This document shows, piece after piece, positions 8,038 to 17,332 of a stretch of 64,000 bases of DNA. A model generated the notes under the pieces. That model did no database searches. It was given only the letters and a program-made list of their open reading frames with translations, and was not told the origin of the DNA. The stretch covers positions 124,001-188,000 of the forward strand of contig NZ_BIMD01000003.1 in assembly GCF_004000905.1 (NCBI RefSeq), written 5' to 3'. Each line of letters starts with the position of its first letter. Position 1 is the first letter of the stretch. Both the position numbers and the translations under genes were made by a program. Source of the stretch: Paenibacillus humicus NBRC 102415 (GTDB lineage: Bacteria; Bacillota; Bacilli; Paenibacillales; Paenibacillaceae).

Positions 8038-9830
8038 GCCTGTTCCCCCCTATTGCGCGGAATGGTGCACCGGATGGTCGTTCCCTGTCCGGGGCTGCTG
8101 CATATCATCATGCCGTAGCCGGGTCCGTAATGGATCCGGAGCCGGTCCGCGACGTTGCGCAGGCCCAGGCCGCCCCTCTCCCCATCCTCCATCGGACTCC
8201 ATTTTTCCTCTTTCCTGCCCTCTGCGATCCGGCTCATCGCTTCCCCGTCCATGCCGATGCCGTTGTCGGCCACTTCAAGGACGATGCTGCCGGAAACGAC
8301 GCTCACGGACACCCGGATCATGCCTGCGTGCTCCAGCCCGTCAAAGCCGTGCTGGATGCTGTTCTCGACGAGCGGCTGCAGGGTCAGCTTGAGAATCCGG
8401 TATTCCAGCGCCTCCTCATCGACATCCAGCTCGTAATGGAACAGATCCTCGAAGCGGTACTTTTGAATTTCCAGATAGCTTCGTACATGCTCCAGCTCCT
8501 CCTGCACCGTAATCTCTTCCTTATGGTGCATGCTCGTCCTCAGCAGCCGGCTGAGACGATGGACCATGAGCATGATCTTGGCGCCTTCGTTCTGCGCAGC
8601 CAGCGCATTGATGGACTCCAGCGTATTGAACAGGAAGTGGGGCTTGATCTGCGCCTGCATGAGCATCATTTCGGCACGCTGCTTGCGCACCTGCTCCTCC
8701 CTCACTTCGGTCAGCAAGCCTCCCAGCCTCTCGGTCATGCTGTTGAAGCTGCTCCCGAGCAGCACCGTTTCGTCCTTGCCCTGCACCGGAACCCGGATAT
8801 CCAGCAATCCCTGCTCGACCAGACGCATTTTGCGGACGACGCGGATGATCGACTTGGCCACGCGGTTGACGAAGAAGACGTTGAACAGAATCGCCGACAG
8901 CAGGCATAAGCCGGTGATCAGGCTGATCCATTTGACGAAGTTGACGTTCTCGCTCATGAGGGAATTCCAGGGCTTGGCCGATACGAGCATCCAGTCGTTG
9001 ATGCCGAGCCAATAAGAGGAGGTCAGGCTGTCGACTCCCTGGAACTTGGCCCGCTCGCTCGCGTAGGGCTGATCAGCGCTCGAGGGCAGATAGCTCTTCC
9101 CGTCCAGCACTTGTCCGGCAAGCTTCGTCTCGCTGTCGAGCAGCACGAGGCCGCGCTGGTTGACGATGTAATACCTGGAGCCGTCCGAGAGGCTGCCCCG
9201 GAAGTTCGTCAGGATGTCGTCCACGCCGGACGACTTGAACTGGGTGACCATGATGCCCAGATTGTCCAGGCTGTCCCTGTCCTTCACGACGCGCATCTGG
9301 GTGAACAGCGAGTATTCCTTGCCGGTCAGCTCTTCCTGTTCATAAGGTCCGATCCAGAGCGGCTTGGCGTTGAGGCGCTCCGCCTTGGCATAGGAAGGAT
9401 GGAATTTGAGCCGCTCGTACGTGACGGGCTTGAACGTCGTGGGATCGTTGCGGGTGGAGCGGAACAGCGCCCCGTTGTTCGCATACAGGATGATGTAGCT
9501 CATCGCCGGATTCTGGAACAGCAGCTCGCCCATTTCCTTTTCCGCCTGCCCTTTGGCGATCAGGGAGCTGGCGCCGCCGTTCGGATCGGCGTTGAGCTTG
9601 AGCGTTTCCTGCACGACGGAGCTCGTCAGGCTCGCATCGGTAAGACGGTTCATCTCATCGAAAAAATTGCGGATGTTGCTGCCGACCGCATGCATCGTCA
9701 TCTCGGTCTGCTCGTTGTACTTTTTCTCCAGGAGATGCTCGTAATAGAGGAAGGATACGACCCCTGAAGATGCGACGGGCACTACGATCAGAAGGATGAA
9801 GGCCAGCAGCAGCTTAGGTCTTAGATTCAC
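8034..9830 (-). CDS. YesM-like sensor histidine kinase
   Basis: 598 aa with a GTG start preceded by AGGGG. It has a membrane helix at about residues 8-29, a large extracellular sensor, and a second helix (WISLITGLCLLSAILFNVFF) followed by HAMP. The His_kinase core carries the phospho-acceptor in AQIKPHFLFNTLESINALA, and the C-terminal ATPase has N and G boxes (PLVENSIQHGF, VADNGIGM). This is the LytS/YesM class, which pairs with AraC-type regulators such as the one encoded next. It lies 60 bp downstream of the sugar-binding protein gene, suggesting that the binding protein presents its ligand to the sensor. Confidence 0.9.
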   Translation of the reverse strand: MNLRPKLLLAFILLIVVPVASSGVVSFLYYEHLLEKKYNEQTEMTMHAVGSNIRNFFDEMNRLTDASLTSSVVQETLKLNADPNGGASSLIAKGQAEKEMGELLFQNPAMSYIILYANNGALFRSTRNDPTTFKPVTYERLKFHPSYAKAERLNAKPLWIGPYEQEELTGKEYSLFTQMRVVKDRDSLDNLGIMVTQFKSSGVDDILTNFRGSLSDGSRYYIVNQRGLVLLDSETKLAGQVLDGKSYLPSSADQPYASERAKFQGVDSLTSSYWLGINDWMLVSAKPWNSLMSENVNFVKWISLITGLCLLSAILFNVFFVNRVAKSIIRVVRKMRLVEQGLLDIRVPVQGKDETVLLGSSFNSMTERLGGLLTEVREEQVRKQRAEMMLMQAQIKPHFLFNTLESINALAAQNEGAKIMLMVHRLSRLLRTSMHHKEEITVQEELEHVRSYLEIQKYRFEDLFHYELDVDEEALEYRILKLTLQPLVENSIQHGFDGLEHAGMIRVSVSVVSGSIVLEVADNGIGMDGEAMSRIAEGRKEEKWSPMEDGERGGLGLRNVADRLRIHYGPGYGMMICSSPGQGTTIRCTIPRNRGEQA

Positions 9831-9890
9831 AGCCTGTCGAACCCCTCTCTTGTCAGCTCGCGTCCATGATCGGTCGGGAAGGCCGCATCT

Positions 9891-11231
9891 TCATTTCTCG
9901 TCGCGCAGGACGCTGTCCTGCACCGCCTGAATTTCCGCCGCCACGGCTTCGGGGGAACGGATCTGCCCGATCAGCTCCTGCAGCCCGATGCCGACCTTCG
10001 TGTTGATCTTGTACGGCATGTAGTAGTCGAACGCCCGGAACGTGGACGGCGCATTGCCCACGACTTGGAGAACTTCGGATATCAGCGGATCCACGCCGGA
10101 AAAATCGCTGAGCTTCATGGAAGGAAGCGTCTTGTCCTCCAGCAGGATCCGCTTCTGGTTCGCTTCATTGAAGTAGCTGCGGATGAAGCTGGTCACCATG
10201 GCGATCTGATCCTGGGACAGGGTGGACGAAAAGCCGAATCCGTTGGAGTATCCGGTATTGAGCGCATGCAAGTCTCCCGCTCCTCCCGGAATCGACGGAA
10301 AAGAGAAGTAGCCGAGATCGTTCTTGTACGGGCCTGCGTTGTCGCCGGTCAGTGCCGCCAGATCCCAGGTGCCGGTGAACAGCATGGCCGCTTTGCCGTA
10401 GAGCAGATCCTTGGCCTGCTGCTTGTCGGACTGGCTCAGCGCGTCGGCAGGAAAATAGCCTGCCTTGACGATTTCGGAATAGGCGCGGAAGCTCGCCACC
10501 ATGTCCGGATCCGTCCATTTGTCCGTGCCGGCCGCGATCCGCGCCAGCTTGTCCGTGCCGGCGTACCGGTCCATGATCGTGTTCCACATCATGCCGGCGA
10601 TCCAGGGATCCTTGGCGGACAGCGCGAACGGCGTATACCCGCCCTTTTTGATTTTGTCCGCAGCCTGCATGAGCTCGTCCCAGGTAGTCGGAATGTCCAG
10701 TCCGAGCTCCTTGAAGATGCTTTTGTTGTAATACAGCGCTTCGCTGTAGCCGCCGAAAGGAAGGCCGTATACCTTGCCGTCGACCGTGAACTCCTCCAGG
10801 CTCTGGAATTGGCTCTCGATGCCCAACTCGCGGATGATCGGAGTCAGATCCAGCAGACGCCCGGCTTTTACGTACAGCCTGACGTCCGAGCCTCCGAAGA
10901 TCTCAAATATATCGGGAGTTGTCCCGGTAGCCATCTCGGCCTTGAGCTTCTGGTCCCGGTTGATGATCTCGTCGATGCCTTCAAGCTGGAATTTCAAGCC
11001 CGGATTGTCCCTCTCCGTCTCGCTCACGACATCCTGGAGGATTCTCAGCCTGGCCTTGGCGGACTCCTTGATCTGGGTATGCCTCAGAGTCAGCGTCACC
11101 GGCCCGGAAGGGCTGCCCTGGGGGACGGAAGGATCGGCAGCGGGCTTGTTAGCGCCCGATTCATTGAAGCAGCCTGCCGAAGGAACCAGCATGACGGCCG
11201 CCAGCGCCGCGCAGGCAAAGCGTTTGATCAT
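9891..11231 (-). CDS. Extracellular solute-binding lipoprotein, family 1 (sugar ABC type)
   Basis: 446 aa. A lipoprotein signal peptide ends in PSAGC (cysteine 21), so the protein should be lipid-anchored outside the membrane. The body matches family 1 sugar-binding proteins (TGTTPDIFEIFGGSDVRLY, GLPFGGYSEALYYNKSIFKE, GKAAMLFTGTWDLAAL). ATG 11231 has GGGAGGT 6 nt upstream. A TATAAT-like box (reverse strand, 11266-11261) and a TTGACA (11310-11305) lie upstream but are not 17 bp apart. No permease or ATPase genes are next to it. The neighbours are a sensor kinase, its regulator and a glycosidase, so it may serve as an accessory sensor for the kinase. Confidence 0.9.
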   Translation of the reverse strand: MIKRFACAALAAVMLVPSAGCFNESGANKPAADPSVPQGSPSGPVTLTLRHTQIKESAKARLRILQDVVSETERDNPGLKFQLEGIDEIINRDQKLKAEMATGTTPDIFEIFGGSDVRLYVKAGRLLDLTPIIRELGIESQFQSLEEFTVDGKVYGLPFGGYSEALYYNKSIFKELGLDIPTTWDELMQAADKIKKGGYTPFALSAKDPWIAGMMWNTIMDRYAGTDKLARIAAGTDKWTDPDMVASFRAYSEIVKAGYFPADALSQSDKQQAKDLLYGKAAMLFTGTWDLAALTGDNAGPYKNDLGYFSFPSIPGGAGDLHALNTGYSNGFGFSSTLSQDQIAMVTSFIRSYFNEANQKRILLEDKTLPSMKLSDFSGVDPLISEVLQVVGNAPSTFRAFDYYMPYKINTKVGIGLQELIGQIRSPEAVAAEIQAVQDSVLRDEK

Positions 11232-11426
11232 GGAATGACCTCCCGGATCTCTATGACTCTATTATAGACGGAAGGCCCGCCCCGTTGCAGGATGAAAAAT
11301 AAACTGTCAAGGGATACAATTCTATTCGATTTCCGCCGCTGCGCTCGTAAATTCAGCCTGTTTTCAATCACCTACCTTGCGCTGCACAGTACCTTGTAGT
11401 AACATGTTCCCTGAGGAGTGGTCGGC

Positions 11427-11771
11427 ATGGAAATATCGGAATGGAATTCCCAGGTACGGAGGGGGATTCTGGAATTTTGCATTTTGCTGTTGATCAGCGG
11501 CAATCCCCGGTACGGGTACGAGCTGGTGACTCTCCTGAACAAATGGGAACCGCTCGCCATCACCGAAGGAACGCTCTATCCCCTCCTGAGGCGGATGCTG
11601 AAAGAGAACTACCTGGAGTCCTTCTGGCAGGAATCGGAATCCGGACCTCCGCGCAAGTACTACAGCCTGACCGATGCTGGACGCATGCTCATGCATGACA
11701 TGTCGGCCGAATGGGGCAAATTCGCGGCCGCCATTCATCAAATCCAACTGCACCGAGGAGATGAAGCTTAA
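11427..11771 (+). CDS. PadR-family transcriptional regulator
   Basis: 114 aa from ATG 11427 with GAGGAG at 11413-11418. It shows the PadR winged-helix signature: LEFCILLLISGNPRYGYELV, ITEGTLYPLLRRM and RKYYSLTDAGR. The stop overlaps the start of the next gene (TAATG). PadR genes paired with a HAAS-domain membrane protein are a standard Firmicute arrangement, where the regulator usually represses its own operon. An AGTACCTTGTAGTAAC element at about 11389-11404 could be its operator. Confidence 0.92.
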   Translation: MEISEWNSQVRRGILEFCILLLISGNPRYGYELVTLLNKWEPLAITEGTLYPLLRRMLKENYLESFWQESESGPPRKYYSLTDAGRMLMHDMSAEWGKFAAAIHQIQLHRGDEA

Positions 11772-12346
11772 TGAGTCCGCAAGGAAGAGCTTACCTGGAC
11801 CGGTTCCATCAGCTGCTCAGCGGCATTCCCGATGAAGAAAAGCTTGACGCCGTGAGAGAGATCGAAAGCCACATCGCCGAGGGAATCGCCCATGGCCGGC
11901 GGGAATCCGAGGTTCTGGCCCGGCTCGGCGACCCCCGCAAGCTCGCCAGAGCTTACCGGAGCGAATATATCATGGGCCGCGGCTCGAACCGATCCTTCCG
12001 GGATATGCTTGCCATGGCCGGATTCTACTGCACGACGGGACTGCTCAGCATCATGGTGATTCCGACGCTTGCGACCATCGCATACGGATTTGGGTTGTGC
12101 ACGGTCCTCGCTTTGCTGGCGGGAATTATCCGCTCGTTCGGACAGACGTGGATTTCCATGTCCATCTATCCAGGCGTCGAAATCCCGACCCAATGGAGCA
12201 TGGCCTACGCGATTGTATTGGCGGGAATAACCGGCTTCATCGCCTATATCAGCCGAAAGTACCTGCGCAAGTACATGATTTTCCTGTCGGCAAGCTACAA
12301 GAAGATCATGCCTGACAAAGCCCCCGATTCCGATTTCGGAGTCTGA
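11771..12346 (+). CDS. HAAS (DUF1700) domain membrane protein, PadR partner
   Basis: 191 aa. The N-terminal HAAS domain (LDRFHQLLSGIPDEEKLDAV, then IESHIAEGIAHGRRESEVLA) is followed by three likely membrane helices (about residues 77-97, 101-121 and 139-157) and a basic tail. It is translated by overlap with the padR stop. The function of the family is poorly known; it is linked to PadR-controlled membrane stress operons. A strong terminator follows. Confidence 0.85.
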   Translation: MSPQGRAYLDRFHQLLSGIPDEEKLDAVREIESHIAEGIAHGRRESEVLARLGDPRKLARAYRSEYIMGRGSNRSFRDMLAMAGFYCTTGLLSIMVIPTLATIAYGFGLCTVLALLAGIIRSFGQTWISMSIYPGVEIPTQWSMAYAIVLAGITGFIAYISRKYLRKYMIFLSASYKKIMPDKAPDSDFGV

Positions 12347-12392
12347 ACGACCCGTTATGCCGTCAGATTCCTCATTGGATCGAGACGACGCG

Positions 12393-12422
12393 AAAAAAAA
12401 GCCCGCCGGAAGGCGGGCTTTT
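12393..12422. terminator. Bidirectional terminator
   Basis: Perfect stem AAGCCCGCC-GGAA-GGCGGGCTT with an A-run on one side and T residues on the other. It ends both the padR operon and the leftward 57-aa gene. Confidence 0.9.
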
Positions 12423-12434
12423 GATTGCTATCGG

Positions 12435-12608
12435 TCATTTCCTCATGCCCTGCACAGAGCTGCGGACCGCTTCGTAAAAAGCAGCCCATGCTTTCTCGGG
12501 GCCGGCTTCCTCCGCCTCGCGGCGCGTCTCCCCGGAAGCTGCATCTTCTGAGGAGAGCGGACGGCCCGCCTCTGCTTCCGGAATTCCGGAACGGATGTAA
12601 TCCTTCAT
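12435..12608 (-). CDS. Small hypothetical protein (57 aa)
   Basis: A 57-aa frame starting at ATG 12608, just after AGGGAGGAAG (ideal spacing), and ending 13 nt before a terminator. The protein begins MKDYIRSGIPEAEAG and ends AAFYEAVRSSVQGMRK; the middle is rich in Glu and Ala. It lies 46 bp downstream of the SNF2 helicase gene on the same strand and is likely the last gene of that operon. I do not recognise it. The ribosome site, codon use and terminator support a real gene. Confidence 0.7.
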   Translation of the reverse strand: MKDYIRSGIPEAEAGRPLSSEDAASGETRREAEEAGPEKAWAAFYEAVRSSVQGMRK

Positions 12609-12654
12609 CCCTTAACTTCCTCCCTGCCCTCGATGATCCCGATATCCCGGCCGC

Positions 12655-15540
12655 TCAGCCTTGAATCCACTGGCGGCGCAGCGTGAACAGCTCCCGCAGC
12701 TCGTCGGTCGACAGCTCCGTGATCCACTGCTCCGACTGCCCGACCACCTGGTCGTTCAGCGACTGCTTGCGCTCGATCATCTCATGGATCCGCTCTTCGA
12801 GCGTCCCGAGAGCGACGAACTTGTGGACCTGCACCTGCCTGGTTTGCCCGATGCGGAATGCCCGGTCCGTCGCCTGGTTCTCGACGGCCGGATTCCACCA
12901 GCGGTCATAGTGGAACACATGGTTCGCCGCCGTCAGATTCAGCCCGGTTCCGCCCGCCTTCAGCGACAGCACGAACGCTCCATGCGGCAGATCCGGATTC
13001 TGGAAGTCGGCGATTATGTCGTCGCGCTTGGCCTTCGGCACCCCGCCGTGCAAATAAGGGACAGGGAGGCCGAGCCTTTCCTTGAGCAGCCTCTGCAAGG
13101 CCGCTCCCATATCGACGAACTGCGTGAAGACAAGCGCCCGTTCCCCTTCGGCAGCCGCTTCCTCGCACATCTCCAGCAGCCTCATCGTCTTGGCCGAGCG
13201 TTCCGGATTCCAGGCGGCCGAATCGCCTTCCGCCTCGCGCAGGAGCAGCGCGGGATGATCGCATACCTGCTTCAGCTTCGTGATGGAGGCAAGGATAAGC
13301 CCGCGGCGCTGCATCGGACCGAGCGTGTCGAGCTTCTCCAGCAGGTCGGAGACGATGGATTCGTACATCGCGCCCTGCTCGGCCGTGAGCGTGACGTAGA
13401 CCTGGCTCTCGTTCTTCTCGGGCAGCGACAGCTGGATGGCGGGATCCTTCTTGACCCGCCGCAGCATGAACGGCTTCACCCAGCGTTGGAGGGCCGATAT
13501 CGTCCGCTCGTCCCGCTCCTTCTCGATCGGCAGGATGACGTTGCGCCGGAATTCCGGCAGCGTGCCGAGATAGCCCGGATTCGTAAAATCGTAGATCGAC
13601 CAGAGCTCGCTCAGACGGTTCTCCATCGGAGTTCCGGTAAGGGCGATCCGATGCTGGGCCGTCAGATTCCGAATGGCCGACGATTGCTTCGTGTACACAT
13701 TTTTGATGTTCTGGGCTTCGTCCAGGCAGAGGCTTTCCCACTGCAGTCCCGACAGCTCTTCCTCGTCGAGCGGAGCCAGCGCGTAGGAGGTGATGACCAG
13801 ATCCGCGCCTTCCGCGAATGCCAGGAACGCATCCCGGCCTCTGGCGCGCTTGGGTCCGTAATGCAGCCTCACGTCGAGCGACGGGGCGAACCGCTGCAGC
13901 TCCTTCTCCCAGTTGCCGATGACCGATGTCGGGCAGATCAGCAGCGACGGAGCCGGCTGCCGCCCTTCGAGCTCCCGGATCGAGAGCAGGTAGACCGTAT
14001 ACTGGATCGTTTTGCCCAGACCCATGTCATCGGCCAGAGTAGCTCCCAGGCCGAAGCGCCGCAGGAACGCAAGCCAGGACACGCCTTGCAGCTGGTAGGG
14101 CCGCAGCTCGCCGTGGAACGCAGCGGGGACGCTGACGAGCGGCAGCTCGCTCGTATCCTGCAGCTGTCCGATCAGGCGGTGCAGATGCTCGTTCAGCTCC
14201 ACTTCGGCGACAAGATCGTCCTCGCCGCCTTCCTCCTCTTCCGAAAGGACAATGCCTCCCTGCAGATGCATCTGCATGACGTCCCGGAAGCTCAGTCCTT
14301 TGCGTCCTCCGGCCTTCTTCATCCATTTGCGGATCTTGGATACATCCTCGGGATCCAGATGCACCCATTCGTCTCCGATCCGGATCAGGCGCTTGTTCTC
14401 GGCGGCCAGGCTCATGAACTGCTCCTCGGTCAGATCCAGCCCGCCGAGCGCGAGCTTCCAGTCGAACTGGACGATCTGGGACAGCCCGAACATCGGCTGG
14501 TCGGCGGATCCGGCAGCGGACTTCAGCTTCGCCTTCACCCGGATCCGGCGCTTGCGGACCGTCTCCCACCATCCCGGAAGCAGAACGGAAGAGCCGGCGT
14601 CAAGCAGGCGCAAGCTGGCGTTCTGCAGGAAATCCCACGCCTCGTCATCCTGAAGCGCATGCTTGACGACGCTGCCGGCATCGGAGCCCCACTCCGGCAG
14701 GGCCAGCAGCCACTTGCCCTCTTCTCTCGCCAGCCGGTCATGAAGCAGGTCGAGCCATTCCTCGGGAATGCGAAGCTCCGACCCGCTGACCGGACGCCAG
14801 CCGCCCGGCTCCTCTCCGCGCTCCAGCGGAATCCAGGGGCCGCTTCCCTCGCGGTCGCGAATGGCGGCCCGCAGCCTCCATTCCCCGCCCTGCTCCGGCT
14901 CCGCCAGCTGCAGGGCGACGCGGAACGGAAACGTATCCTTGCGCAGCCCGATTCCGATATACCAGTCTTCTTCGGACGGCGACTTGCGCTCCAGCACCTG
15001 GCCGGTCGCCCTCTCCAGATCATGCCATGCATTGCGGACGGTTCGGCTGCCCTCGATAAGCTCTTCCACAGCCGCGCTCAGCCATTCATGGACGACCGCC
15101 TCCCGATGGGGCTCGACGGCATCTATGGCGGGCTCCCAGCCTTCCCGCAGCCGCCAGCTTCTGCGCAGCTCCGACCAGCCCTGCCAATCCGGCTCGAACG
15201 CCCCGTCCAGCAGCGCTTGGCGAATCAGTCCGGCATAACGGGCAAGCCTGAGCAGCTCATCGTCGTACTCGATCGCCAGCAGCCGCACAGGCTGCGGCAT
15301 GGCCAGGTAATCGCACGCGAGCAGCGGCGCAACGAGCAGGGACCTGCCCGCGCCGGTGCCGGGATCCGCATCCAGCTGCTCCACTTCGGCTCCATACCAG
15401 GAAGGAGCGTGCCAGGCAAATAACAGATCGCGCAGCCTGGCGTCGAACTCGCCGGGCTCGGCAGCATGCAGCTGGATGCCGCTGCCGGTCCAGCGGCCGC
15501 TCAGCCTGATCGGCTTGGCCGTAGATAGTCCTCTCATCAT
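12655..15540 (-). CDS. SNF2-family DEAD/DEAH helicase
   Basis: 961 aa from ATG 15540 (GGAAAGGAAG upstream; the start overlaps the SWIM gene stop as ATGATGA). An N-terminal SNF2-associated domain of about 450 residues is followed by helicase motifs: I (DDMGLGKT), II (LDEAQNIKN), III (LTGTPMENRL), IV/V (VFTQFVDMG, LSLKAGGTGLNLTAANHV) and VI (DRAFRIGQTRQVQVHKFV). Bacterial SNF2 proteins of this type move along double-stranded DNA. The specific role is unknown. Coupling to a SWIM zinc-finger gene is the usual arrangement in Bacilli and suggests that the two act together. Confidence 0.93.
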   Translation of the reverse strand: MMRGLSTAKPIRLSGRWTGSGIQLHAAEPGEFDARLRDLLFAWHAPSWYGAEVEQLDADPGTGAGRSLLVAPLLACDYLAMPQPVRLLAIEYDDELLRLARYAGLIRQALLDGAFEPDWQGWSELRRSWRLREGWEPAIDAVEPHREAVVHEWLSAAVEELIEGSRTVRNAWHDLERATGQVLERKSPSEEDWYIGIGLRKDTFPFRVALQLAEPEQGGEWRLRAAIRDREGSGPWIPLERGEEPGGWRPVSGSELRIPEEWLDLLHDRLAREEGKWLLALPEWGSDAGSVVKHALQDDEAWDFLQNASLRLLDAGSSVLLPGWWETVRKRRIRVKAKLKSAAGSADQPMFGLSQIVQFDWKLALGGLDLTEEQFMSLAAENKRLIRIGDEWVHLDPEDVSKIRKWMKKAGGRKGLSFRDVMQMHLQGGIVLSEEEEGGEDDLVAEVELNEHLHRLIGQLQDTSELPLVSVPAAFHGELRPYQLQGVSWLAFLRRFGLGATLADDMGLGKTIQYTVYLLSIRELEGRQPAPSLLICPTSVIGNWEKELQRFAPSLDVRLHYGPKRARGRDAFLAFAEGADLVITSYALAPLDEEELSGLQWESLCLDEAQNIKNVYTKQSSAIRNLTAQHRIALTGTPMENRLSELWSIYDFTNPGYLGTLPEFRRNVILPIEKERDERTISALQRWVKPFMLRRVKKDPAIQLSLPEKNESQVYVTLTAEQGAMYESIVSDLLEKLDTLGPMQRRGLILASITKLKQVCDHPALLLREAEGDSAAWNPERSAKTMRLLEMCEEAAAEGERALVFTQFVDMGAALQRLLKERLGLPVPYLHGGVPKAKRDDIIADFQNPDLPHGAFVLSLKAGGTGLNLTAANHVFHYDRWWNPAVENQATDRAFRIGQTRQVQVHKFVALGTLEERIHEMIERKQSLNDQVVGQSEQWITELSTDELRELFTLRRQWIQG

Positions 15541-17210
15541 TTCAGCAGGCTTCCTTTCCTCAGTTCCTCCTGGAGCGCCCGCATCCGCTGGTATTTCAGC
15601 GCGATTCGGGCCATATAGCGTTCCCAGGCTTCTGTATTCCGTTCGGCCTGGTACAGCTTCTCCAGCTTTTTGAGCTGCTTCACAGCCATCCGGTAGCTCT
15701 GGCGGTTGCGGATGCCGATCCAGCTCTCCACAGACTGGTGGTAGAGCGGAATCAGCATCGCAGGCGCAAGCTTGGCGACGGAACGGACATCCGCCGGATC
15801 GAGCTCGTCTGGCCTCAAGCCCATCGCGAGCTGCAGATCCGCCCATTGCTCGAAGCTGCCCTTATCCAGAAGCTGGTCGGACAGCGCCATATAGGAGAAG
15901 GGCAGCTTTTGCACCAAGTATTCCATCCAGATCGGGTTGTCGCTTTGCTCCATGTCCGCGCTCCTGCACAAAAGCAGAAACGGCTGGATCGCCGAGCCGC
16001 CCCGCTTGCCGTCCGTCGTCTTGGACAGATAATCCATCCAGATGGCGAGTCCTCCCCAATCTTTGCTGTCCAGCCGCTTCCTCGCCGTATCGAGCGCCAA
16101 TCCGGCCGCCGGATCGGATGGTCCCTGCAGCAGCAGATCAACGGCTTGCCGGTCATGGCCGCGGAACGCCTCCAGATGCGCCAGGGCAATGATGGGGAAA
16201 TAGATCCTGGAATCTCCGTCGGCTCCGCCCCTTTCGTCCTGAGGCCGGCGGACGTCGTTCGCACCCGGCTCCGGAAGGAGCTCATCGGATGCAGCCTGCC
16301 TCGCCTTGCTCAGGATGGAGCGGAGCTGATCCGTCTCCCTCTCCATCCAGTCGTCCCTTGCATGAAGCTTCTCCGCCAAGGCATAGTAGAGCCGGTCCCA
16401 ACGGAACAGCTTGCCGGCCGTATCGGCTCCCCGCTCGCGAAGAAGCCCGGTCAGGAAGTCGAGCCACTCCAACTGCCTGCCCTTCATCAGGGACGGCTCG
16501 AGCTCCCCGGCCAGCGCATAGAAATGATCCACCCATGGCTCCGCCATTCGGGTGAAGCTCATCTCCTGATAATAACGGCTGAAAGCATCCGCTAGCCGCA
16601 ACGCGCGCTCCGCCTGCTCGAGGACGAATAGGATCGAAGCCATCCAATGAAGCTTCTGCAGCGGCTTCGGCCAGTCCCGGGCCGAGCCTTTGAGCGCCGA
16701 CAGCACCGGCTGCAGCGGATGGAGAGTATGCTTGCAGCCGTGCCAGGTCTCTCCGTACGATCTGTCCATCCATTCCAGCCACTCCTCCGGACTGGCTTCC
16801 TCCCCGGGAGAAGAGGTCTGGCCGGACGGACGGACGGAGCTCGAAGGCTCCGCATTCGAGCCGATGCGGCTGATCGTCACCGGTCCGCCGCCGGTAAGCC
16901 GCTCGAGCGCCCGCTCCGCATCGCCGCCGTTCTCCTGCAGGCCTTTGAAGAATACGGCCGCCATATGCTTGCACCATCCGCTGACCGGACAATCGCAGCT
17001 GCAATCGTCATGCCTGGTTCCCAGCATCACCATGTAATCATGGCTGCCGCTGACGACGGCAGCCAGCTTGGAGCCGACCATTCGAACCGCGGCGACCTTG
17101 CCCCTGCTGGAATAGTCCCAGCCTCGACGGATGGCATCCGGCCGCATATATTTGGAGATCATTGCCTCCATGTCCATGAAGAAGGGATTCACCCTGCTGT
17201 CCGTGCCCAT
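15537..17210 (-). CDS. SWIM zinc-finger protein
   Basis: 557 aa from ATG 17210 behind GGAGGGGGAAGGG. The SWIM motif C-x-C-x(n)-C-x-H is visible as DDCSCDCPVSGWCKHMAAVF near residues 66-85. The rest is helical with no recognised catalytic motif. It overlaps the SNF2 helicase start by 4 nt. SWIM domains bind nucleic acid or protein, so this is likely the helicase's partner. Confidence 0.88.
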   Translation of the reverse strand: MGTDSRVNPFFMDMEAMISKYMRPDAIRRGWDYSSRGKVAAVRMVGSKLAAVVSGSHDYMVMLGTRHDDCSCDCPVSGWCKHMAAVFFKGLQENGGDAERALERLTGGGPVTISRIGSNAEPSSSVRPSGQTSSPGEEASPEEWLEWMDRSYGETWHGCKHTLHPLQPVLSALKGSARDWPKPLQKLHWMASILFVLEQAERALRLADAFSRYYQEMSFTRMAEPWVDHFYALAGELEPSLMKGRQLEWLDFLTGLLRERGADTAGKLFRWDRLYYALAEKLHARDDWMERETDQLRSILSKARQAASDELLPEPGANDVRRPQDERGGADGDSRIYFPIIALAHLEAFRGHDRQAVDLLLQGPSDPAAGLALDTARKRLDSKDWGGLAIWMDYLSKTTDGKRGGSAIQPFLLLCRSADMEQSDNPIWMEYLVQKLPFSYMALSDQLLDKGSFEQWADLQLAMGLRPDELDPADVRSVAKLAPAMLIPLYHQSVESWIGIRNRQSYRMAVKQLKKLEKLYQAERNTEAWERYMARIALKYQRMRALQEELRKGSLLK

Positions 17211-17251
17211 TCCCTTCCCCCTCCGCTTCTGTTCGGCATTCTTATCATTAT

Positions 17252-17325
17252 ACCAAAAAAAGAACAAAAAAAGAGCAAGGACGGCTTATGCACATGCCGC
17301 AATGCTCTTCTTTTTCTTTTTGGAG
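17252..17325 (-). terminator. Terminator after the TPR gene
   Basis: Reverse-strand hairpin GAGCATTGCGGC...GCCGTCCTTGCTC followed by seven T. The flanking A/T tracts extend the pairing. It lies just past the TPR stop. Confidence 0.65.
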
Positions 17326-17332
17326 CTTCAGC

